From: Catellatospora vulcania
GTDB taxonomy: Bacteria; Actinomycetota; Actinomycetes; Mycobacteriales; Micromonosporaceae
Direction of reading: 5' to 3'
Length of the DNA stretch: 64,000 nt
Assembly: GCF_009720385.1 (NCBI RefSeq)
Contig: NZ_WARX01000031.1
Location: 62,001-126,000 of the forward strand
The stretch's first letter is position 1; the number at the start of each line of letters is the position of its first letter. This document shows, one piece after another, positions 8,202 to 15,608 of the stretch. The position numbers were made by a program, and so were the translations under genes. A model generated the notes under the pieces. The model saw only the letters and a program-made list of their open reading frames with translations. It was not told the DNA's origin and searched no databases.

Positions 8202-9041
8202 ATGAGACTCGGTAACCTGATCACCGCGGCGGCGCTGGTCGCGGCGGGCAGCGTGGTCGCCGTCGTGCCCGCGGCCGCCGCGCCCGGCCCGGCGGCCGCC
8301 GTCCAGCTCGACGTGACTCCGACGGCGAGCGTGCATCCGTCACACGGGCTGGCGGACGGCTCCACGGTCACGCTCACGGCGTCCGGCCTGCCGCCGAACC
8401 TGTGGGTCAGCGTCGTCCAGTGCAACAAGCCCAGCGAGCGGATGTCCAATTTCAACAGCGGTTGCACCCCGGGCCAGGGTGTCTGGACCAGTGCGACCGG
8501 CACCATCTCGACCCAGCTCAGCCCCAAGGCCACGGTGTTCGTCAACACCAGCGAGTGGAGCGAGGCGCCGGTGTACTGCCGGGCCGACACCTGCCGCTAC
8601 TACATCGAGTGGGGGGACGACGAGGCCTACGTCTACCACTCCGTGCCCACCAACCTGATGTACTTCAACGGGGACCCGGCAACCATCGCCGCCACCCCGA
8701 AGACCGGCCTGGCCGACGGCCAGCTGATCCAGGTGACCGGCTCGGCGCGCAAGTCGGCCGGGCGGTACGTGACGCTCGTACAGGCGAGCTGCTACTACTA
8801 CAGCCTCGAAGTCATCTGCCTCGGCCGGCTGCCGCTGGCCACGGTGGCCCTGCGGGCGGACGGCACGTTCAGTGCCACGGTGCCGGCGTTCCGCTTCCTC
8901 GCCGACGGCACCGACTGCGCCGGCGCGCCGCACGGCTGCCGGCTGTACGTGGTGGTGCTGGGCGCGGACGGGGAGCCGGACGACTCGTTCGCCGTCAGCC
9001 GACACGGCGATCCGAGCGTGTCGCTCACCTTCGCCACGTGA
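8202..9041 (+). CDS. Secreted protein with two neocarzinostatin-family domains
   Basis: A 279-residue exported protein. The start at 8202 is preceded by GGGGAAAGG at 8 bases, and the signal peptide ends near APGPAAA. The mature part has two Ig-like repeats. Each opens with the family pattern 'P..GLADG..v.vtg' (HPSHGLADGSTVTLTASGL; PKTGLADGQLIQVTGS) and carries a later 'V.LVQ.SC' or 'VSVVQC' strand with paired cysteines, as in the apoproteins neocarzinostatin and macromomycin (PF00960). Known single-domain members bind enediyne chromophores; many uncharacterised actinobacterial members have tandem copies and no known ligand. Here the role may be binding or export of a hydrophobic product, which is inference. 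Confidence 0.7.
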   Translation: MRLGNLITAAALVAAGSVVAVVPAAAAPGPAAAVQLDVTPTASVHPSHGLADGSTVTLTASGLPPNLWVSVVQCNKPSERMSNFNSGCTPGQGVWTSATGTISTQLSPKATVFVNTSEWSEAPVYCRADTCRYYIEWGDDEAYVYHSVPTNLMYFNGDPATIAATPKTGLADGQLIQVTGSARKSAGRYVTLVQASCYYYSLEVICLGRLPLATVALRADGTFSATVPAFRFLADGTDCAGAPHGCRLYVVVLGADGEPDDSFAVSRHGDPSVSLTFAT

Positions 9042-9055
9042 CCCGTTGACGAAGC

Positions 9056-9091
9056 CCACCTCCCCGGCCGCGGAAGCAGCCGGGGAGGTGG
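9056..9091. terminator. Bidirectional terminator between convergent genes
   Basis: A perfect 13-base stem (CCACCTCCCCGGC with its complement) around a 10-base loop, placed between the converging stops at 9041 and 9101. Confidence 0.8.
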
Positions 9092-9100
9092 CACGACAGC

Positions 9101-10153
9101 CTAGGGCAGCGTGACCACCTGCGCGGCGTAGGAAAGCCCGGCGCCGAAGCCGATGAGCAGCGCCGTGCCGCCGCTGCGGATCTGGCCGTCGCGGCGCATC
9201 CGCTCCATCGCCAGGGGGATCGACGCGGCCGAGGTGTTGCCGGCCTCGGCGATGTCGCGGGCCACGGGCACGTCGGCGGGGAGCCTGAGCGCCCGGACCA
9301 TCGCGTCGATGATCCGCATGTTGGCCTGGTGCGGGATGAAGGCGTCGAGGTCGTCGACGGTGATGCCCGCCGCCTGCAGGGCCCGCTGCGCCACGGGCAC
9401 CATCTCGTAGGAGGCCCACCGGAACACCTGCTGACCGGACATCTGCCAGATGGGCCGCGGCCCGCTGGGATCGTCGGCGAACGACTTCCAGTCCCGGGTC
9501 TGGCTGATAACGCCGGACTGGCTGCCGTCCGCGCCCCACACGACGGGGCCGATGCCCGGTACGGGCGCCGGGCCGATGACCACGGCGCCCGCGCCGTCGC
9601 CGGGGATGAAAGCCGTCGCCCGGTCGTTCTGGTCGATGAGATCCGTCAGCCGTTCCGCGCCGATGACCAGGACGTAGCGGGCGGTGCCGCCGTTGATCAT
9701 GTCCCGGGCCAGGGCCACCCCGTGGCAGAACCCGGCGCACCCGGCGGAGATGTCGAAGGCCGCCGCGTTCACCGCGCCGAGCTGGTGGGCGATCTGCGGG
9801 GCGAGCGCCGGGGTCTGTTCGAGGTGCGACACCGTAGCCAGGATCACGCAGCCGATGTCGGCGGCGGCGATCCCGGCGTCGGCCAGCGCGGCGGACGACG
9901 CCTGCACGGACATGACCGCCAGCGTCTCGTCGGGTTCGGCCCAGCGGCGTTCGGTGATCCCGGACCGGGTCCTGATCCATTCGTCGGTCGAGTCGATCCA
10001 GGTGCAGATCTCCTCGTTGGTGAGGACGCGGCGCGGCCGGTAGCCGCCGAGGCCGAGGATCCGAGCATGCGACGCCTGGTCCGGACCGGCGATCTGACGT
10101 CCGGTCTGCGCGTGTCCGCTCTGATCGGTCACCGGTGGCGTCTGTGCTGGCAT
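9101..10153 (-). CDS. 3-oxoacyl-ACP synthase III family protein (FabH-like)
   Basis: A 350-residue thiolase-fold condensing enzyme. The catalytic triad is complete: Cys139 in DISAGCAGF, His275 in IPHQAN and Asn306 in EAGNTSAAS. The N-terminus has about 28 extra residues before the conserved RILGLGGYRPRRVLTNEE. The ATG at 10153 has AGGAG 9 bases upstream. Such enzymes start fatty-acid synthesis or act as priming or acyl-transferring enzymes in secondary metabolism. It stands alone, converging on the neocarzinostatin-like gene, with no ACP or other fab genes beside it. This favours a specialised role over the housekeeping FabH; that is inference. Confidence 0.88.
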   Translation of the reverse strand: MPAQTPPVTDQSGHAQTGRQIAGPDQASHARILGLGGYRPRRVLTNEEICTWIDSTDEWIRTRSGITERRWAEPDETLAVMSVQASSAALADAGIAAADIGCVILATVSHLEQTPALAPQIAHQLGAVNAAAFDISAGCAGFCHGVALARDMINGGTARYVLVIGAERLTDLIDQNDRATAFIPGDGAGAVVIGPAPVPGIGPVVWGADGSQSGVISQTRDWKSFADDPSGPRPIWQMSGQQVFRWASYEMVPVAQRALQAAGITVDDLDAFIPHQANMRIIDAMVRALRLPADVPVARDIAEAGNTSAASIPLAMERMRRDGQIRSGGTALLIGFGAGLSYAAQVVTLP

Positions 10154-10348
10154 GGTGTGGCTCCTGGCGTGTGGCGGGGGTCCCCCGATGGCGCGGACCG
10201 TGATTATCACCGTGCCCAGCGGGTGGTGCGGGGTGTGCAGGCGACAGTGTTATCCAGGCGTGATCTTGCCCGACATTACGTTACCGCTAGTATCGTTATG
10301 TTCGCCGGGCGGAGCAAGACCTGACCGGAGACAACGGGCCGCAGACCG

Positions 10349-10750
10349 CTAGGCGCCGTTCGGCCTGGCGTTGGCGGCGGCGCCACACCACATCGCCATG
10401 ACGCAGACAAAGACGTTGACCGCCGCGACAGCCCCGCGAACCCCATACAAGCCGGACGTGACGACCAGCGCCGCCACCACGAGGACGGCGATGATCGGGA
10501 GCGCGACCAGCCACCGGGCCGGCTTGCCCGCCCGGTCACTGAGCACGAAACCCGGGTAGCCACCCCGGTCGAGATACGGGTAGCAGAGAACGGCCCCGAT
10601 GCCGATCGTCACGACCGCGGCCGCCAAATAAACAGGGATGATCCACTCCGGGACTGCCACCGCATACGTCAGGCCGATGACGGCGAAGCCGACCACGGCG
10701 AGCCCGGCGGCCAACCGGCTCGCCAGGCCCAGGGCCTTGTTGCGGTTCAC
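10349..10750 (-). CDS. Hypothetical four-helix membrane protein
   Basis: About 133 residues with four hydrophobic segments (AAGLAVVGFAVIGLTYAVAV, then a helix around VYLAAAVVTIGIGAVLC, then WLVALPIIAVLVVAALVV and a last one around VNVFVCVMAMWCG). I do not recognise a family. I prefer the GTG at 10750 because the preceding small gene ends at 10770; a GTG at 10825 would add 25 hydrophilic residues and overlap that gene by 56 bases. Neither start has a strong ribosome site. Confidence 0.55.
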   Translation of the reverse strand: MNRNKALGLASRLAAGLAVVGFAVIGLTYAVAVPEWIIPVYLAAAVVTIGIGAVLCYPYLDRGGYPGFVLSDRAGKPARWLVALPIIAVLVVAALVVTSGLYGVRGAVAAVNVFVCVMAMWCGAAANARPNGA

Positions 10751-10769
10751 GGCAGCGGCCTGGTGCGCC

Positions 10770-10952
10770 TCATGGTGAGCTGTGGGTGTTCGAGCCGTGC
10801 GGTCCGTGCGGCGGGCGGGGCTCACGGTCGCCGAAGTACACGTCCCGCGAGGGATCGAGCTGGCTGCGATGCCTGCTGCGCCTGGACCCGATGAAGACCA
10901 TGACCGCGATCAGCAGCGCCGCCGCACCCGCAAGGATCAACAACCATTCCAT
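10770..10952 (-). CDS. Small single-pass membrane protein, unknown
   Basis: Sixty residues: an N-terminal hydrophobic helix (EWLLILAGAAALLIAVMVF) followed by a basic and then Pro/His-rich tail. The topology would place the tail in the cytoplasm. It lies directly upstream of the four-helix protein and may be cotranscribed with it. The ribosome site is weak, so the call rests on the helix-plus-basic-tail pattern. Confidence 0.45.
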   Translation of the reverse strand: MEWLLILAGAAALLIAVMVFIGSRRSRHRSQLDPSRDVYFGDREPRPPHGPHGSNTHSSP

Positions 10953-10983
10953 GAGCCGGACGGTACGTGATCCATGCCAGCCG

Positions 10984-11022
10984 GTGAGGCAGGTGCCGCC
11001 ACGCGGGCGGCACCTGCCTCAC
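10984..11022 (-). terminator. Terminator of the 11087-11692 gene
   Basis: A perfect 17-base stem (GTGAGGCAGGTGCCGCC and complement) with a 5-base loop, 65 bases past the stop of the minus-strand gene. Confidence 0.75.
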
Positions 11023-11086
11023 GCCGTCCTCGGCGGCCACCGCGAGCAGCCGCTCCACGAAGCGGCGCCGGTCACGAGCGCTCGGG

Positions 11087-11692
11087 TCAGGCCGGGTCCG
11101 TGGTGGACCAGATCGCGTCGACGATCCGTTGGGCCTGCACGTCCTGCACGACGTGCTCGCGGATGTCGGCGGAGCCCTGCACTCGGCGGCTGACCTGGTC
11201 GATGGTCGGCTGGTGCCAGCTGCCGTGCGGGTAGAGGCGCTGCATCCGGTCGAGGAATTCGTCGGTCGCGCGGCGGGCGTCGAGCAGCTTCGCGGCGTCG
11301 TTCGGCCGCGGCCCGATGCCCTGGTGGAACAGGCCCGCTCCGCCGTCGTCGACGATCCGGGTGTAGTTGTTGAGGCCGCCCTCGACGAGCGCGGCGGCGA
11401 CCGTGATCACGGCCGCGCGGCGGTCCAGCCCCCGGGCCTGGACCTCCTGCACGATCGCGCGGGCGCATGACGCCTGGTAGCCGCTGATCCGCCCCGGCAT
11501 GCCCGTGGCCAGCTGCGCGTTGAGGCTGCGGGCCAGGGCCTCGTCGGTGCGGGTCACGCCGGCGGCGGCGCACGGCGCGGTCTCGGCGGCCGACGCGTGG
11601 GCCACCCCGGCGCGGAGCGTCAGCGTGGTCGCGACCGCCACGACGGCCAGGATCGCGGCCGCGCCGCACAGGTGTCGGTAGAACCTCTTCAC
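11087..11692 (-). CDS. Secreted lysozyme-fold-like protein
   Basis: About 201 residues with an N-terminal export signal (KRFYRHLCGAAAILAVVAVA) and a mature part starting near AHASAAE. The segment VAAALVEGGLNNYTRIVDD and then GGAGLFHQG, followed by an ATDEFLDRM helix, resembles the 'ALxESxLxN...DSxGLFQQRP...A..FxD.L' pattern of actinobacterial lytic-transglycosylase-like exported proteins. The family's Glu is present, but the GLFQQRPS motif is degenerate (GLFHQGIGP). I take the GTG at 11692 as start because the signal peptide then begins properly. Cell-wall activity is inference. Confidence 0.6.
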   Translation of the reverse strand: MKRFYRHLCGAAAILAVVAVATTLTLRAGVAHASAAETAPCAAAGVTRTDEALARSLNAQLATGMPGRISGYQASCARAIVQEVQARGLDRRAAVITVAAALVEGGLNNYTRIVDDGGAGLFHQGIGPRPNDAAKLLDARRATDEFLDRMQRLYPHGSWHQPTIDQVSRRVQGSADIREHVVQDVQAQRIVDAIWSTTDPA

Positions 11693-11800
11693 GGGCTTCC
11701 CCCAGGATCGTCGCGGTCCTCGTCGACCGCCGGTCCCCAGCCTGTCGCGGTGGTCACGGTCCGGCACCCGACCCAGGTCGGCGGGGTGACCTGACGAAAG

Positions 11801-12391
11801 TCAGGGCGCGGGCGTGGGCAGGGTCGCGGGCGGCTCGCATACGCCGACCTCGGTCATCCCGTGGATCGAGGAGATCGGCACGAGCGTGCGCGCCTTCGCG
11901 GTGATCCGGTTCTCCGGCTGGCCCGGGTCGGGCAGCACGGTGACGTATCCGTCGGGTTCCAGGGAGACCAGGCCGCAGATGATCCCGTGGTCGTAGGTGA
12001 GCTGGATGAGGCTGCTCGACGCGGGGGCGGCGGGGGCGAGCCAGCCGCCGAGCACCGCGACTCCGACCAGGCCCAGGCCGGTGACGGCGTATCGCCGGGT
12101 ACGCGCGAGGTCACGGGCCTCCGGTTCGGCTGAGGGCGCGGCCGCGGCGACGGCCGGCAGGATCGCCCGCACCAGCAGCGCGAAGCCGGCCAGCAGCAGC
12201 GCCGCGACCACCACCTGCACGATCCAGTGCAGGTCGGCCAGGTCGTCGGGGCCCCGGACGATGAGTGCGGCGGCGAGCAGCGCGGTGACCGCGGTCAGGC
12301 CGCTGCGCCAGGCGGCGGCCTGTGTGCGCGGGCCTTCGGCGGACGGTGCGGGGTCGGTACGGCTGTCGGGGGCGGCTTGGTCTTCGGTCAT
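11801..12391 (-). CDS. Hypothetical membrane protein with extracytoplasmic C-terminal domain
   Basis: A 196-residue protein: a Pro/Ala-rich cytoplasmic start, three hydrophobic helices and a roughly 75-residue C-terminal domain beginning at LIQLTYDHGIICGLVSL with two cysteines (ICGLV and GVCEPP). GAGG precedes the ATG. No family recognised. The C-terminal portion reads like a small beta domain (PDGYVTVLPDPGQPENRIT). Confidence 0.6.
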   Translation of the reverse strand: MTEDQAAPDSRTDPAPSAEGPRTQAAAWRSGLTAVTALLAAALIVRGPDDLADLHWIVQVVVAALLLAGFALLVRAILPAVAAAAPSAEPEARDLARTRRYAVTGLGLVGVAVLGGWLAPAAPASSSLIQLTYDHGIICGLVSLEPDGYVTVLPDPGQPENRITAKARTLVPISSIHGMTEVGVCEPPATLPTPAP

Positions 12392-12546
12392 GCCGGTTAC
12401 CTCGGTTCGGTGGGCAGGGCGCGGCCCCGGGCAGGGCGCAGCGATGAGCGTAGATCAATGGGCACGCTCCCATCCAGAGTGTCCTACCGGGAGGGCAGCC
12501 GTTTACACAGATAGATTTCGTTCTCCCGAAACCCGCGGGTACCCAC

Positions 12547-13839
12547 ATGTTGCCGATGATCAATTCCACTGTCGCCATGACTCACCACCACGGTCACGAC
12601 GACGCCGGGCACCACCACCAGGGCGCCGACCACACCCACTCCGAGCTTGGCCGCCGCGCCGTGCTGGCGGGCGCCGGCGGGCTGCTGATGCTGGCCGCCG
12701 CACCCGGCTCCGCGTACGCGGGCACGACCCCGATCGCGGCCGGGTCACCCGCCCGGAACACTGCGAAGTCCGGTGCGGCCCGCGCCTCGCAGCTGACCCA
12801 GGGCACCCTGCTGGTCCACGCGGACCTGCACAACCACACGCTCATGTCGGACGGCGACGGCAACCCCGACCTGGCCTTCCAGTCCATGCGCGACGCCGGC
12901 CTGGACGTGGCGGCGCTGACCGACCACGCCACGCTGTTCGGCATCAGCGGCCTGTCCAAGTCCGAGTGGGACCGCACCGGGGCGCTCGCCGGGGCCGCCG
13001 ACGACCCGGGCAGCTACACCGCGATCCGCGGCTTCGAGTGGTCGCATCCGACCCTGGGCCACGTCAACGTATGGGGCACCGCGAACTTCACCGACCTGCT
13101 GGCCTCGGGCAGCATGAGCAGGCTCTACAACTGGATCAACGGCGTCGACGGCGTGGGCAGCTTCAACCACCCGGGCCGCGAGGTCCAGCGCTTCAACGAC
13201 TTCAGCCTGAACCCGGCCGCGGTCGACAACATGGTGGCCCTGGAGATGTTCAACCGCGGCGACGACTACCTGTTCGACGGCTGGGCCGACCACGGCAGCT
13301 CGCCGCTGACCGCGTGCCTCAACGCGGGGTGGCGCACCGGCCTGACCGGGGTGTCCGACGAGCACGGCACGGACTGGGGTTTCCCCGAGGGCAAGGGCCG
13401 CACCGGTCTGTGGGTGGCGGCCAACACCCGGGCCGGGGTGTTCGAGGCCATGCGGGCCCGCCGCTTCTTCGCCACCCGCGTGTCGGGCCTGCGCCTGGAC
13501 GCGACCGCGAACGGCGTGCAGATGGGCGGCGTGCTGCCGATCGCGGGCGGTGACGTGGCGTTCTCCGTCGACCTGGACCGCGGTCCGGATTGGGCGGGCA
13601 AGCCGCTGCGCATCCAGGTGCTGCGTCCGGGCACGACCGCGCCGACCGTCGTCGACGTGATCGATGTCGAGGCCGGCGGCGTGCACACGTTCACCGTGCC
13701 GATGAACGTCGCCGACGGCAACTGGGTGGTGCTGCGCATCTCCGACCCGGCTCAGGCCAACCCGAGCCCCGGCCCGGCCGGGCACCCCTGCAACGACTGG
13801 GGCGTGGCCTACTCCAGCCCGTGGTGGCTGCAGCCGTAA
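12547..13839 (+). CDS. Tat-exported PHP/CehA-McbA-type metallophosphoesterase
   Basis: A 430-residue protein. After a His-rich start comes a twin-arginine signal (GRRAVLAGAGGLL, Arg36-Arg37). The mature enzyme opens with HADLHNHTLMSDG at 91-103, the DxHxH metal motif of the PHP superfamily, followed by ALTDHATLFG, FEWSHPTLGHVNV, FNHPGRE and SDEHGTDWG, which carry the further metal ligands. Members of the CehA/McbA branch hydrolyse phosphate esters or carbamates outside the cytoplasm. The C-terminal 110 residues form a beta domain. ATGs at 12547, 12556 and 12577 are all in frame and none has a good ribosome site. Confidence 0.8.
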   Translation: MLPMINSTVAMTHHHGHDDAGHHHQGADHTHSELGRRAVLAGAGGLLMLAAAPGSAYAGTTPIAAGSPARNTAKSGAARASQLTQGTLLVHADLHNHTLMSDGDGNPDLAFQSMRDAGLDVAALTDHATLFGISGLSKSEWDRTGALAGAADDPGSYTAIRGFEWSHPTLGHVNVWGTANFTDLLASGSMSRLYNWINGVDGVGSFNHPGREVQRFNDFSLNPAAVDNMVALEMFNRGDDYLFDGWADHGSSPLTACLNAGWRTGLTGVSDEHGTDWGFPEGKGRTGLWVAANTRAGVFEAMRARRFFATRVSGLRLDATANGVQMGGVLPIAGGDVAFSVDLDRGPDWAGKPLRIQVLRPGTTAPTVVDVIDVEAGGVHTFTVPMNVADGNWVVLRISDPAQANPSPGPAGHPCNDWGVAYSSPWWLQP

Positions 13840-13849
13840 CCGGGCCGTG

Positions 13850-13885
13850 CCTGCGCGCCGGGATCAGACGATCCCGGCGTGCAGG
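13850..13885. terminator. Convergent terminator overlapping the end of the next gene
   Basis: Sixteen-base arms with one mismatch around AGAC; the right arm lies inside the last codons of the minus-strand gene ending at 13864. Confidence 0.65.
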
Positions 13886-14436
13886 TACACCTCGGCGGAC
13901 TCGCCGGACTCGTACAGCGCGACGTCCACATCGACGAGCACCTCGCCGTGTCCGGGCTGCCGGCGGAGCGTGCGGTAGCGCCGGTCGGGGTCCTGCGGCC
14001 AGCCGAAGCCCGCGGTCGTCCTCCCGTCGAACGGCAGGCCGGCCGACTCCGTCCGCTCGCCCGTCAGGAACAGGCCGTTGAGGACGAGGAACTGGTTCAT
14101 ACAGTGCCGGTCGCCGGTGAAGTGCAGGTAGAACGAGTCCGCCTCCCACTGAGCGTAGCGGTACCAGCGCACGCTGCCGGTGGCACAGTCGGGCAGCCCG
14201 AGGTGGTAGCGGTGCAATGTGCCCGGTAGGTCCTGGGCCTGGCTGCCGGGGTAGGCGCGCGGGTCGTGCGGTGGATGGTCGCGCGACAGCGCGTACCAGA
14301 ACACCAGCACGACGATCCCGAGCAGTGCCAGGCCGGCACGCAGCGGCCGGCGTAGCCGGTTCGGCCGCCGGTGGCGCGGGCGGTCGCCGCCCGCCTGCGT
14401 CGCCTGCTCAGCGGACTCCACATCGAGCACGTCCAT
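13864..14436 (-). CDS. Membrane-anchored protein of unknown function
   Basis: A 190-residue protein with an Arg-rich cytoplasmic leader, one transmembrane helix (LRAGLALLGIVVLVFWYAL) and a roughly 130-residue exterior domain. This has two cysteines (PDCATG, RHCMNQ) and many aromatic residues (WYRYAQWEADSFYLHF). No family recognised. Confidence 0.6.
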   Translation of the reverse strand: MDVLDVESAEQATQAGGDRPRHRRPNRLRRPLRAGLALLGIVVLVFWYALSRDHPPHDPRAYPGSQAQDLPGTLHRYHLGLPDCATGSVRWYRYAQWEADSFYLHFTGDRHCMNQFLVLNGLFLTGERTESAGLPFDGRTTAGFGWPQDPDRRYRTLRRQPGHGEVLVDVDVALYESGESAEVYLHAGIV

Positions 14437-14554
14437 CGGCCCCCCAAACCCGATCTTGCTGGGCTGACCCTATCGTGCAGAACGCCACGAACCGGCGAGT
14501 TGTCCGCAGCCATGCCGAAGGCGCGCCCGGCGGAAACCTCTGGCCGCGATCGCG

Positions 14555-14866
14555 TCAGCGCTGCAGGCGGTGCCGGGACAGCACGACGGCCAGCCAGGCC
14601 GAGCGGACCTGCCGGAACGCCTCGACCTGACCGGATCCCCCGGGGTAGGCGCCCGCGGCCCGCAGCCTGCCCGCGGCCAGTTGCAGATCGCGCACCGCGG
14701 CCAGGTAGGAGCGGCCCGCCCGCGAGTGCGACACCGCCGGGTGCCGGGCACGCAACCAGGTGACGCGCACGTAGGTCCTCCCCTCGTTCCGGATCACGAG
14801 CCTGATCGACACGCCCTCACGTTCCCGCACGATCATGTAACGAGTGAACGTGTCAAAACCGCACAT
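14555..14866 (-). CDS. Small basic protein, unknown
   Basis: A 103-residue reading frame with normal G/C third positions from about residue 11 on. It reads MIVREREGVSIRLVIRNE and continues with Arg/Ala-rich helices. An internal ATG at 14836 may be the true start, since the first ten codons show weaker bias. No ribosome site is obvious at either. A TTGACA-like sequence lies at the very 5' end and would fit a promoter for the shorter form. Confidence 0.4.
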   Translation of the reverse strand: MCGFDTFTRYMIVREREGVSIRLVIRNEGRTYVRVTWLRARHPAVSHSRAGRSYLAAVRDLQLAAGRLRAAGAYPGGSGQVEAFRQVRSAWLAVVLSRHRLQR

Positions 14867-14871
14867 TTGAC
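14852..14871. promoter_or_regulatory. GTCAAA/TTTGAC inverted repeat
   Basis: GTCAAA (14852-14857) and TTTGAC (14866-14871) flank an 8-base spacer, within a relatively AT-rich patch upstream of the small basic protein. It has the size of a TetR- or MarR-type operator and lies next to the TetR remnant at 15178-15521. Confidence 0.3.
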
Positions 14872-14902
14872 GCAGGAACCCGACTCGCCCAGCGCTCCTC
14901 GT

Positions 14903-15177
14903 TCAACCGCCGATCGACGCGGCCATCCGTCGACGCAGCGCGGGCACCGCGGCGACGGTCCGCAGCACGCCCCGGAACGCGGCCCGGCCCAGCCGAGAGG
15001 CCGACCCCGCCTGGCGCGTGTTGCGAGCCGAATCGCGCACCGCGGCGAAGCCGTAGTCGAGCATCTGCCGCTCGTAGCCCGCCAGCGCCGGCACCAGCGG
15101 CTGCTCGCCCCGGCTGACCGCGGCGAGCTGCCGGCGCAGCAGGTCGGCGTCGCGCAGCGCGGTGTTCGCGCCGACCC
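14903..15177 (-). pseudogene. FAD-dependent monooxygenase, C-terminal remnant
   Basis: The minus strand codes for VGANTALRDADLLRRQL and about 75 further residues to a stop. This is the last motif of aromatic-ring-type FAD monooxygenases (PHBH family: 'G.GaN.a..Da..L...L'), in which the Gly and Asn contact FAD. Everything upstream, including the GXGXXG and GD motifs, is missing. The reading frame stays open past the break only because it runs antisense to the TetR remnant. Confidence 0.7.
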
Positions 15178-15521
15178 TCGGCGACGTGGTGACCGGGTTC
15201 CTGCACGTCGGCGCGGAGCACCGGGCGTGGAGCCGGCTGCTGGCCTGGCAGGGGCTGACCGGCGGCGGCGAGGACGACCCCGCGGACGACACCTACTTCA
15301 CGGCGATGGTCGACGACGTCCGCCGCAGGCAGGCCGCCGGTGAGCTGGCCGACGACCTCGATCCGGCGTACGTGCTGCTCACCCTGTTCGCCGCCGCGAT
15401 GGCGCCGACGCTGCTGCCGCAGATCGCGCGGCGCATCACCGGCCGTGCCGCCGACTCCCCCGAATTCCTCGACGAATACGCCGTCCAGCTCCGCCGTATC
15501 GTCGAGCACCTGGCCCGCTGA
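15178..15521 (+). pseudogene. TetR-family regulator, C-terminal remnant
   Basis: The plus strand codes for about 115 residues from LGDVVTGFLHVGAEHRAW to a natural end at VQLRRIVEHLAR. The helices (SRLLAWQGL, YVLLTLFAAAMAPTLLPQIARRITG) look like the ligand-binding half of a TetR/AcrR regulator. The helix-turn-helix half is absent; upstream sequence in this frame is antisense to the monooxygenase remnant. It cannot bind DNA as it stands. Confidence 0.65.
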
Positions 15522-15538
15522 CGCCCTGCGGCACACGG

Positions 15539-15576
15539 ACGAAGGCCCCTGGCGCATCTGCGCCAGGAGCCTTCGT
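15539..15576. terminator. Strong bidirectional terminator
   Basis: Eighteen-base arms (ACGAAGGCCCCTGGCGCA and its complement with one mismatch) with almost no loop, between the TetR remnant and the convergent ABC exporter operon. Confidence 0.8.
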
Positions 15577-15608
15577 CGACGAGCTGCGGCCCTCGGCCGC
15601 CCGTGCTG

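Noticed and set aside
5945-10153. An enediyne biosynthesis cluster
   Set aside because: The neocarzinostatin-like protein suggests it, but no enediyne polyketide synthase or accessory gene is present, and tandem family members occur without enediynes.
10279-10298. CGTTA direct repeat (15 bases apart) in an AT-rich patch upstream of the ketosynthase III gene
   Set aside because: Too short and only two copies; it may just be promoter sequence.
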